A DNA stretch of 10,936 nucleotides from Promethearchaeia archaeon (GCA_029856375.1 JAHQWX010000028.1:1-10936), one strand, 5' to 3'; counted from the stretch's first letter, positions 1 through 5,522 are shown. The notes: generated by a model from the letters alone, not told the origin. Numbers and translations are program-made.

Positions 1-91
1 TAAAAAAATAATTATTTAAACTCATTTTTCTAAAATCGTAAAAAATTTATTATTAATTATATTTCATATCTTACAAAGGATTGTTTGTCTT

Positions 92-110
92 TACTGGAAT
101 TAAACCAGTA
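92..110. repeat. Short dyad upstream of the eL14 gene
   Basis: A 6-bp perfect inverted repeat (tactgg at 92-97, ccagta at 105-110) with a 7-nt AT-only spacer lies 37 bp before the eL14 start. It could be an operator or a small hairpin in the 5' leader. The rest of positions 1-91 is very AT-rich, with TATA-like stretches such as the one near 14-20 and around 48-60, but no single promoter stands out. A dyad this short can arise by chance. Confidence 0.3.
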
Positions 111-135
111 TTGATAAATTTACTAAAAATAATTT

Positions 136-140
136 GGTGA
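136..140 (+). promoter_or_regulatory. Shine-Dalgarno site of eL14
   Basis: The sequence ggtga lies 6 nt before the ATG at 147. It matches the archaeal anti-Shine-Dalgarno complement, and it is one of the clearest ribosome binding sites in the window. It fixes the eL14 start. Confidence 0.65.
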
Positions 141-146
141 CGAATT

Positions 147-419
147 ATGAGTATTTACGATATTGGAAGAATAGTAGTAAAAACAAGAGGAAGGGAAGCG
201 GGCAAATACGCTGTAATCGTTGATATAATAGATAAAAACTATCTACTCGTTGATGGATTAAAAGTCCGAAGACGACGTGTTAATTATAATCATATAGAAC
301 CTACTCCTGATTTAATAAGTATTGAAAAAGGAGCTGACCACACAGAAGTCGAAGCAGCTATTAAAAAAGCTAAAAAGACAAAAATAATGAATCAAACTAT
401 TTCCATACCTATAAAATAA
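147..419 (+). CDS. rpl14e: Ribosomal protein eL14 (L14e)
   Basis: This 90-residue protein is a component of the large ribosomal subunit found in archaea and eukaryotes but not bacteria. It has the family landmarks in order: an N-terminal SH3-like start (YDIGRIVVKTRGREAGKYAV), the strand IVDIIDKNYLLVDG, the basic RRRRVNYNHIEPT segment, and a C-terminal helix of alternating acidic and lysine residues. The loop between the LVDG strand and the RRRR motif looks several residues shorter than in many cren- and euryarchaeal versions, which carry a GPKxxTG-like insert there. The start is supported by ggtga 6 nt upstream. The length fits the family, so the gene appears complete. The repeat-protein gene follows after 41 bp, but that gap has its own TATA-like element, so co-transcription is uncertain. 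Family assignment is confident. Confidence 0.93.
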   Translation: MSIYDIGRIVVKTRGREAGKYAVIVDIIDKNYLLVDGLKVRRRRVNYNHIEPTPDLISIEKGADHTEVEAAIKKAKKTKIMNQTISIPIK

Positions 420-426
420 TTTAAAT
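419..426 (+). promoter_or_regulatory. Possible TATA element for the repeat-protein gene
   Basis: The palindromic atttaaat overlaps the last base of the eL14 stop codon. It lies about 38 nt before the GTG at 461, so a start about 25 bp downstream would give a leader of roughly 10-15 nt. AT-rich background makes such matches common, so this is tentative. Confidence 0.3.
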
Positions 427-460
427 CCATAATACTCTTTTATATTAAGAAAGTAAAAAA

Positions 461-1732
461 GTGAATAAGTTGGAAGAAGAAGCCGATAAAAAGACTCCCG
501 AAGAAATCGAAAAAGAGAGAGAAATAGTAAAGCATATTCTTCAGAAGGAAAAGGAAGATATCAAAGATTACCTAGAAAAAACCGAAGAAAAAAGAAAGAT
601 CAGCTTTGAAGCAAGTAAAAAACTAATCGATCAGTCAGTTAAAGATAAAGCTTTTCACGCAGCCAGAATTAAACTCGAAGAAAAATTACGAGCCGCCGCT
701 AAACCAGATGTCGAAAAAATTGAAAAGGCAATCACGCCTAATGTTGCAGACAAGGCTTTTAGAATGGAAAAAAAGCGCGAGAGCGACGAATTAAGAAGGT
801 CAATTAAACCTCGTATTCTTGGTACGGGTCAAGAAATCGAGAAAAAAGTAGCAGAAAAGGCCTTTATGATCGAAAGGCAAAGGGAGGAAGCAGAAAAATT
901 AAAAGCAGTCAAAACAGACATTGAAGGTATGGGAAAAACCATCGAGAAGAGCATTGGAGAGAAAGCTTTCATGATAGAAAGACAAAAAGATGAGGCGGAA
1001 AAGTTAAAAGCAGTCAAAACAGACATTGAAGCTGTAGGAAAAACCATTGAAAAAAGCATTGGAAATAAAGCGTTTCAAATCGAAAAATTAAAAGAAAGGG
1101 ACAGGGAAAGAATTTCAATAAAACCGGGTATTGGAACTATAGGTCAAGAAATCGAGAAGAAAGTCGCTGAAAAGGCCTTTATGATAGAGAGACAAAAAGA
1201 TGAAGCAGAAAAACGCAAGGCAGTCACTGCGGATATCGAAGGCGTAGGTAAATCCATTGAAAAACAAATTGCTGACAAAGCGTTTATGATCGAGAGACAA
1301 AAGGAACAAGAAGAAAAGAGGAAAGCAGTTACAGCTGACATTGAAGGTGTGGGAAAAACCATCGAAAAAAGCATTGGCGAAAAAGCGTTCATGATAGAGC
1401 GACAGAAAGAACAAGACGAGAAAAAGAAAGCAGTTACCGCTAATATTGAAGGAAAGAAGAGCGAAGTTGAAAAATTAATTGCAGACAAAGCCTTCATGAT
1501 AGACAGGCAAAAAGAGCAATACGAGCAAAGAAAAGCAATAGGATCTAATATCGAAGAAACGCGGAAAACGATCGAAAAACAAATTGCTGATAAGGCATTT
1601 TTAATCGAGAAAAAAAGAGAACAAGACGAGCAAAGAAAAGCAATAAGCGCAGATATTGAGGGAACGGGAAAGCAAATTGAAAAGCATGTTGAGAAAAAGT
1701 TCGAGGAAATGAAGGAGGATAAACAAGATTAG
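461..1732 (+). CDS. Charged helical protein of ten 35-residue repeats
   Basis: I do not recognise a named family. The 423-residue product has a charged N-terminal segment (1-58), ten tandem units of exactly 35 residues (59-408) and a 15-residue tail. Every unit has K-A-F at positions 5-7. Most continue with MIERQ, then a Lys/Glu-rich stretch, then A-V/I, D/N-I-E, G and I-E-K. No signal peptide, membrane helix or cysteine is visible, so a soluble cytoplasmic protein is expected. Thirty-five residues is five heptads, which would keep coiled-coil phase. However, Lys-Pro at unit positions 23-24 (units 1, 2 and 5) and glycines near 28-30 suggest a break between helices of about 27 residues. A scaffold, spacer or cytoskeleton-like role is speculation. 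The start is GTG with no clear ribosome binding site; a TTG 9 nt later is the alternative. The stop overlaps that of the converging gene. Confidence 0.8.
   Translation: MNKLEEEADKKTPEEIEKEREIVKHILQKEKEDIKDYLEKTEEKRKISFEASKKLIDQSVKDKAFHAARIKLEEKLRAAAKPDVEKIEKAITPNVADKAFRMEKKRESDELRRSIKPRILGTGQEIEKKVAEKAFMIERQREEAEKLKAVKTDIEGMGKTIEKSIGEKAFMIERQKDEAEKLKAVKTDIEAVGKTIEKSIGNKAFQIEKLKERDRERISIKPGIGTIGQEIEKKVAEKAFMIERQKDEAEKRKAVTADIEGVGKSIEKQIADKAFMIERQKEQEEKRKAVTADIEGVGKTIEKSIGEKAFMIERQKEQDEKKKAVTANIEGKKSEVEKLIADKAFMIDRQKEQYEQRKAIGSNIEETRKTIEKQIADKAFLIEKKREQDEQRKAISADIEGTGKQIEKHVEKKFEEMKEDKQD
635..1684 (+). repeat. Ten tandem 105-bp coding repeats
   Basis: Ten consecutive units of 105 bp (35 codons) fill residues 59-408 of the host gene without any insertion or deletion. 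Units begin at 635, 740, 845, 950, 1055, 1160, 1265, 1370, 1475 and 1580. Units 1, 2 and 5 are the most divergent; units 3, 4 and 6-10 share the MIERQ-like core. Synonymous codons differ between units that encode the same peptide, so the DNA repeats are much less alike than the protein repeats. Units 2-3 and 5-6 share an IKP...GQEIEK-KVAEKAF junction, suggesting that a three-unit block was duplicated. Confidence 0.93.
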
Positions 1733-2244
1733 TCGATTTTAAAGCGACTAAATCTCATCTGGTCGTTTATATGTCCGCTTCTGAAATACCACGATGTGTT
1801 ATAATGATCTAAATCTTTTTTAAAGTTTTCAAATATTTGAACATTCCCTTTAAAATTCTCAATATAGTTTCTATATTTTGTGTAAAAATCGTTTAAGATA
1901 TCGGAGAGAATTTCCCTTTCAATATTGACATCTGTTTTTTTAGAAAATCCAATTACCATTAACCTTCCCTTTTGATCGTATAAAAGCCTGCTCTTCTTAA
2001 AATTAATTTCTTGGATAGATTCATTAGCGTTGTCGATTTCTTTCACAAAATAATTTAATGCGTTCAAAAAACCCGTAATTAAATCGTCGCTATGTTTGTT
2101 AAACTTCCCCATACTAGTTGAGTATTTCTTGCTACAGAAAGTAAGACCAGATTTTGCATCAATCAAAAAAATAGCGTGAAATCTATTGAACTCACTGTCG
2201 ACGTGCGAATATTTGAATTCTGACGATTTATCCTCGAAAAGCAT
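1729..2244 (-). CDS. Longin/roadblock-like domain protein
   Basis: This 171-residue soluble protein has a layout like the longin fold. Two N-terminal strands (about 23-29, AIFLID, and 33-41) are followed by a helix (52-70, DDLITGFLNALNYFVKEI), three strands (about 77-100, ending in GRLMVIGF) and C-terminal helices (106-146). In eukaryotes such domains act in SNAREs, adaptor complexes and regulators of small GTPases. Asgard archaea are known to carry many longin and roadblock proteins, so a role with small GTPases is an inference. No catalytic motif is seen. The start is ATG at 2244-2242, with ggag 8 nt upstream on the minus strand (2253-2256). The gene converges on the repeat-protein gene, and the two stop codons share the bases at 1729-1732. 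Alternatives are an unrelated Asgard-specific alpha/beta protein or a profilin-like fold. Confidence 0.55.
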   Translation of the reverse strand: MLFEDKSSEFKYSHVDSEFNRFHAIFLIDAKSGLTFCSKKYSTSMGKFNKHSDDLITGFLNALNYFVKEIDNANESIQEINFKKSRLLYDQKGRLMVIGFSKKTDVNIEREILSDILNDFYTKYRNYIENFKGNVQIFENFKKDLDHYNTSWYFRSGHINDQMRFSRFKID

Positions 2245-2498
2245 TAAATTGACTCCGAATTTAAAATTAGTATTAATTTGCTTTTATTCTTCTAACAAAA
2301 AGTATCAAGGAATCAGATATTAATTCAAATAATACGTAAGTAATACATTGAAATTTTATCTACAGAATAGATTTAAACCCTCTTTTGCTGGAATCGGTTG
2401 TTTAACGAGATTAAAAATCAGAAGATTTAAAATAAAAAAATAACTATTCAATAGAGACTTTATTTAAATTATCCAATAAGTACGATAATGTAATCATT
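2245..2498. other. Divergent intergenic region
   Basis: This 254-bp AT-rich gap separates the minus-strand longin-like gene from the plus-strand ACT-like gene, so it should hold both promoters. The plus-strand TATA element is annotated separately. On the minus strand, TATA-like AT stretches lie near 2260-2290, but no single box is clear. No open frame with coding character, no strong hairpin and no repeat were seen. Confidence 0.5.
2459..2470 (+). promoter_or_regulatory. TATA box of the ACT-like gene cluster
   Basis: The sequence tttatttaaatt is centred about 34 bp before the ATG at 2499. With an archaeal start about 26 bp from the box centre, the transcript would begin near 2490 and be almost leaderless. 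This agrees with the lack of a Shine-Dalgarno motif before that ATG. It would drive the three plus-strand genes from 2499 to 4623. Confidence 0.5.
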
Positions 2499-2954
2499 AT
2501 GGATGCAGACTACGACAAACATATAAAAATTTCTAAAGGATTGGTAGTTAAAAAAGAGGAAATCTTGTCTAATAGCATTATTCCAAAAGAAATAATACGA
2601 TCAGTGAAAGAAACACCTTACTATTTGTTAATCTTCATTATTAGAGAAGAAATTATAAAAATAAATTTATTTCCGATTGATACAAATAATATCAAAAAAA
2701 TTCTTATTAATTTAGTAGAGTTTTCCCCAGAATTGGTAAATGCAATATCAGAAAATCTAAAGCAATTACAACTTAAAGACCATATTCTTTTTACTACGGG
2801 AATATGCTATTCTGAAGAAGCTTGCTATTATGAAAGCTATTTGAACCTCAAAAACATTGAAAATGGCGAAAAAATATTGAACGAAATTGAAAACGCTTTT
2901 AAGAATCTTCCAAAGGTATTAAAAGTGATTATTGAAGATATTGCCACAATTTAG
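2499..2954 (+). CDS. Small protein with ACT-like ferredoxin fold (predicted)
   Basis: No named family is recognised with certainty. The 151-residue protein has an N-terminal segment of about 50 residues and then a pattern that reads as beta-alpha-beta-beta-alpha-beta. The elements are a strand ending in INLFPID (about 53-60), a helix with FSPELVNAISENLKQLQL (73-91), strands HILFTTGICYSEEA and CYYESYLNL (94-117), a helix (121-136) and a last strand KVIIEDI. This is the layout of ACT domains, which bind amino acids or other small ligands and regulate enzymes or transcription. No DNA-binding helix-turn-helix is visible, so it may be a stand-alone sensor. The two cysteines in GICYSEEAC could bind metal or be structural. 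It is first in a likely cluster with the zinc protein (50 bp later) and the nitroreductase, so a regulatory link is possible but unproven. Confidence 0.75.
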   Translation: MDADYDKHIKISKGLVVKKEEILSNSIIPKEIIRSVKETPYYLLIFIIREEIIKINLFPIDTNNIKKILINLVEFSPELVNAISENLKQLQLKDHILFTTGICYSEEACYYESYLNLKNIENGEKILNEIENAFKNLPKVLKVIIEDIATI

Positions 2955-2992
2955 TCTAAAGCGAATCTAAAGTATTTAATTCAACTTATCTC

Positions 2993-2996
2993 AGGT
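2993..2996 (+). promoter_or_regulatory. Ribosome binding site deciding a TTG start
   Basis: The aggt motif lies 7 nt before the TTG at 3004. It favours that codon over the in-frame ATG at 3040, which would remove the proline-rich leader segment but keep all zinc ligands. Confidence 0.4.
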
Positions 2997-3003
2997 AAAA
3001 ATA

Positions 3004-3213
3004 TTGAATAACGAGAAAAAAACACCCCCTCCCCCTGTAATGCCGCCCTCCTTCGAATTTAAAAAAGATTTTTGCTTGCTACATAAAGGACCACTATCGG
3101 GGGAAACATATGAATGCAAGAAGTGCGGACAAAAATATTGTATGAATTGCGCCGTGACTGCAAAAGAAGCAAATATCAGTTGCGTCAAATGTAAAAATCC
3201 AATATTCGTTTAA
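3004..3213 (+). CDS. Cross-brace zinc mini-protein (RING/FYVE-like spacing)
   Basis: This 69-residue protein has a proline-rich N-terminus (P8-P11, P14-P15) followed by a compact zinc module. The ligands are C24, H27, C38, C41, C46, C49, C60 and C63, spaced C-x2-H-x10-C-x2-C-x4-C-x2-C-x10-C-x2-C. Eight ligands fit two zinc ions bound in cross-brace fashion, as in RING, B-box, FYVE and PHD fingers. The CKKCGQKYCMNC core has the C-x2-C-G-x3-C-x2-C spacing of FYVE fingers but lacks their basic RRHHC signature, so lipid binding cannot be claimed. A role as an adaptor or ubiquitin-type ligase module is possible; no E1 or E2 gene is nearby. It lies 50 bp after the ACT-like gene and 27 bp before the nitroreductase, in a likely operon. 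The TTG start is supported by aggt upstream. Confidence 0.8.
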   Translation: MNNEKKTPPPPVMPPSFEFKKDFCLLHKGPLSGETYECKKCGQKYCMNCAVTAKEANISCVKCKNPIFV

Positions 3214-3240
3214 AATCTCCTTAGAAGCGTTGATTTACAA

Positions 3241-4623
3241 GTGAAATTGGCTGAGACTCTTGAGGATATCAAAAATCCCATCAAATTTGATCCAGACAAG
3301 AAGATTGAAAAGGAGATTATATTTAAAATCTTAGAAGCGGCAAGATGGGCTCCTTCTGCTGAGAATCAGCAAGTATGGAGATTTATGGTCGTTAATGATG
3401 ATGAAAAAATCGAAAATATACGAGAAGTGATTAAAGAAGGAGATCCGCGTTTAAATCGAAGATTACCTGAATACAAAGAGCCAGAAAAAAAAGAATTAGA
3501 GCGCGCCAACTTTAAATTTAAAGACACATACTACAATAGCGAGCGAGACTTGTACAGATTAGACTTGCGAAAATCTCATGAAGGCGATATAGCTTGTTCA
3601 AAATCTTCGCGATGCTTTATTATCTGTTGCCACTCTTCTCGGCTAACTGGAAAGCATTTCGGAGAAACTGACATGGGTGCAGCAATAGCCAATATGGTTC
3701 TAGCTGCAAGGATCTTCGAAACTTCTATTAGATGGATAAGATGCTTTAATAGGACGCTTTTAAGAGAATACATTAAAATTCCAAAAATAATGGAAATTGA
3801 TGCTATTCTATGCTTAGGATATCCCATAGAAGAAGAGGATTTCAAACCTGAACTCAGTTCAATAGAAAATAAAATCGTTATTTACAATAATCGGGAGGGT
3901 TTAGGCGAGATCAAGAGCGATAAAATAGTTCAGAATGAATTCGATATTACCACAATTGATGCTATTTTAGACAGGCGAGCAATTAGGAAATATTACGAAG
4001 GAGAGAATTACACAATATCTCTATCGAACATTTATAAAATTGCACAAGCAGGTTTAAGCGCGCCTTTGACTATATATAAACCATACGTAAAGATATTTAT
4101 TGTTGATGATCCAGAACTTCTTTCTAATATCGCGAACACTGCGAAAATCGTTTATAGAAAACAACCTCACGCGCAGCAGGTACCATTAATGATTATCGTT
4201 GCGTTTGAAGCAAAAAATTCTACTGGATATTACGCTAAAGTCGATGCCGGAGCTATCGTCCAACTTATGCTCTTAAGAGCCTATTCGCTTGGAATCGGAA
4301 CTTGTTGGATTGGAGCGTTTTCAAGGAAAGTTACAAAAAGAATTTTGAATGTACCACCCAATTGGCATATGCCATCGTTAGCAGTATTCGGATACAGTAA
4401 AGTCTATCCTAATCCCACGCCCAGAGTTGATTTAGGAAAACTTGCCTTTCATAATTCGTGGGAAAAATCTATAGTAAAACCTCGCAGGTCTTTTAGCCCA
4501 AAATCTCATGTTTTTTCCGTAGCATTACGCTCAATTAAAAAACTTAAAACTAAAACTATATTGCGCGATATCGATGCAGGGCGTAAAGATCAATCGTTTT
4601 TACTCACTAAATTAGATAATTAG
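3241..4623 (+). CDS. Tandem (fused) nitroreductase-family flavoprotein
   Basis: The 460-residue protein contains two nitroreductase domains. Family members use FMN and NAD(P)H to reduce nitro compounds, quinones, flavins or other substrates; the substrate here is unknown. Domain 1 (about 1-200) keeps the A37-P-S-A-E-N-Q-Q44 motif and DMGAA helix but lacks the N-terminal R-R-S-x-R-like motif. Its glycine loop reads ETSIRWIRCF (160-169) in place of GLGxxWIG. Domain 2 (about 235-410) keeps RRAIRKY (245-251), G351-I-G-T-C-W-I-G358 and the NPTPRVDLGKL end, but its APSxxNxQ segment has become SAPLTIYKPY. The halves therefore seem to form a pseudo-dimer with one complete FMN site. A basic tail (about 415-460) follows. 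The start is GTG with no clear ribosome binding site, 27 bp after the zinc-protein gene. No membrane segment is seen. Confidence 0.88.
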   Translation: MKLAETLEDIKNPIKFDPDKKIEKEIIFKILEAARWAPSAENQQVWRFMVVNDDEKIENIREVIKEGDPRLNRRLPEYKEPEKKELERANFKFKDTYYNSERDLYRLDLRKSHEGDIACSKSSRCFIICCHSSRLTGKHFGETDMGAAIANMVLAARIFETSIRWIRCFNRTLLREYIKIPKIMEIDAILCLGYPIEEEDFKPELSSIENKIVIYNNREGLGEIKSDKIVQNEFDITTIDAILDRRAIRKYYEGENYTISLSNIYKIAQAGLSAPLTIYKPYVKIFIVDDPELLSNIANTAKIVYRKQPHAQQVPLMIIVAFEAKNSTGYYAKVDAGAIVQLMLLRAYSLGIGTCWIGAFSRKVTKRILNVPPNWHMPSLAVFGYSKVYPNPTPRVDLGKLAFHNSWEKSIVKPRRSFSPKSHVFSVALRSIKKLKTKTILRDIDAGRKDQSFLLTKLDN

Positions 4624-4628
4624 TACCG

Positions 4629-5003
4629 TTATTCATCCACCTTTATACCCGAAATTGACCTCCAAGTCTTCCAGAAAATCAACCATAATATAATAAAAAG
4701 GAAGAAAGAAACAACAACGGTATAGCCCCCAATAAATAAATCAAACCAAAAGATTCCAGGTATTCCCGCTATCATAAAACCAAACATGTAACCATACCCC
4801 CAAATTCGCTTCTTTAAACCAATCACAACGCCGGGAATAATGAAGATAAATATAATTAGTAAAAAAGACAACACATTATCCGCGTAGATCTTTATCACAT
4901 ACATATTAACCGTAGAAACGGCAAATCCGATTACAAAGAAAAGTATAAAAAAATAATCAAATTTTTGTTCTTCGTCTTTATGACCTGGCTTATATTGTCC
5001 CAT
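4629..5003 (-). CDS. Four-helix integral membrane protein
   Basis: No family is recognised. The 124-residue protein has a short charged N-terminus (1-15), four hydrophobic segments (about 17-38, 44-63, 69-90 and 94-113) and a short charged C-terminus. The only notable polar feature inside the bundle is the loop GLKKRIWGYGY between helices 2 and 3. There are no cysteines and no catalytic pattern. The start chosen is the ATG at 5003-5001. An upstream in-frame TTG at 5015-5013 would add four residues (MTRN), and neither has a clear Shine-Dalgarno motif. A BRE/TATA pair at 5053-5068 would give a leader of about 30 nt to the ATG. The gene converges on the nitroreductase gene with only 5 bp between stop codons. 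Confidence 0.7.
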   Translation of the reverse strand: MGQYKPGHKDEEQKFDYFFILFFVIGFAVSTVNMYVIKIYADNVLSFLLIIFIFIIPGVVIGLKKRIWGYGYMFGFMIAGIPGIFWFDLFIGGYTVVVSFFLFIILWLIFWKTWRSISGIKVDE

Positions 5004-5052
5004 ATTACGAGTCAATTATTCATTAAAAACATTAATAAATACAAAATAATCA

Positions 5053-5068
5053 AAATATAAAACCTTTT
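5053..5068 (-). promoter_or_regulatory. BRE/TATA promoter of the membrane-protein gene
   Basis: On the minus strand the sequence reads aaaaggttttatatttt, a purine-rich BRE followed by a TATA box. A start about 26 bp downstream falls near 5032, about 30 nt before the ATG. It closely resembles the tes promoter on the other strand, which also reads aaagg followed by a T-rich TATA stretch. Confidence 0.5.
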
Positions 5069-5328
5069 TAGAATGAATTCATATTAAGTTCTTTGTAGAA
5101 AATCCAATTTAAACAAATGCAGTAATAGACAGAATTGTTAATATGATAAAGCAATATGCATATATAACGAATTTGCATTAAAATGTTAAGTATTTAAGTG
5201 AAGAACTATTGAAGAACATAAGAGATAAAAATAAACATTCTGAAAATTTATAATTCAAAAGGTAGAAATTTAAAAAAAATGAAATACACTATCAAAAAGG
5301 GGGAATTAATAAAAAAAAAATCAAACAT

Positions 5329-5427
5329 GACTCCTGCCACATCTGGATTTTTGTCTTTTGGTTGGTGTAGTTAACCTACACTTAATTTCGCCCTCCTCCT
5401 CCCCCTATTTATTTTGTGGCAGGAGTC
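5329..5427. ncRNA. Candidate structured RNA or inverted-repeat element
   Basis: Positions 5329-5341 (gactcctgccaca) and 5415-5427 (tgtggcaggagtc) are perfect 13-bp reverse complements enclosing 73 nt. Inside is a second stem, gtgtag/ctacac (5365-5370 with 5376-5381), with a 5-nt loop, and a C-rich tract (5391-5405). The GC content is clearly above the surrounding AT-rich DNA, the usual mark of structured RNA in AT-rich archaea. A TATA-like tttaaaaaaa at about 5270-5279 could start a plus-strand transcript near 5298, and a T-rich stretch follows at 5428-5440. It is not a tRNA, 5S or SRP RNA by eye. It could instead be a DNA element with terminal inverted repeats. The strand is unknown. Confidence 0.4.
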
Positions 5428-5465
5428 TCCTTTCATTTAATTTAAATTCTAGATGAAAAGTAGTA

Positions 5466-5481
5466 GTTATCATATGATAAC
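5466..5481. promoter_or_regulatory. Perfect 16-bp palindrome (candidate operator)
   Basis: The sequence gttatcatatgataac is fully self-complementary. It lies 220 bp before the tes start and 39 bp after the 13-bp inverted repeat. A dimeric regulator site is the simplest reading. It is too far from the tes TATA box at 5620 for simple promoter occlusion, so it may serve a transcript that starts nearer. Confidence 0.4.
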
Positions 5482-5499
5482 ATGAGTATTTAACATCGG

Positions 5500-5522
5500 C
5501 GGAGAAAATGGATTTTTCTCTG
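5500..5522. repeat. Hairpin with 7-bp perfect stem
   Basis: The arms gagaaaa (5502-5508) and ttttctc (5514-5520) surround a 5-nt loop. A G-T and a C-G pair extend the stem outward to 5500/5522. It may be part of a leader RNA or a factor site; its role is unknown. Confidence 0.35.

Noticed and set aside
829..1497. Three minus-strand open frames (829-1059, 1115-1414, 1144-1497) inside the repeat gene
   Set aside because: They mirror the 105-bp repeats of the plus gene, have repetitive Ser/Phe-rich products, and lack start signals. They are shadows of the repeat coding sequence.
635..1684. CRISPR-like or satellite repeat array
   Set aside because: The 105-bp period has no spacers, keeps one reading frame and diverges mainly at synonymous sites, so it is a protein repeat.
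3576..3845. Minus-strand 89-codon frame in the nitroreductase gene
   Set aside because: It is antisense to the conserved nitroreductase domain and has no start signals.
5291..5405. Replication origin with origin recognition boxes
   Set aside because: There are two opposed G-runs in AT-rich DNA, but no match to the rest of the archaeal origin-box consensus and no orc1/cdc6 gene nearby.
5329..5427. Miniature transposon with terminal inverted repeats
   Set aside because: The flanks (ending in acat on the left and starting tcct on the right) show no target-site duplication, and no second copy is in the window. Kept only as an alternative.
5329..5427. tRNA, 5S rRNA or SRP RNA
   Set aside because: No T-loop GTTCGA-type motif, no cloverleaf, no 5S landmarks and no GNAR-loop helix 8 were found.
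5448..5522. C/D box small RNA
   Set aside because: Box C-like agatga and box D-like ctga occur, but spacing is too long and no credible internal C'/D' pair is visible.
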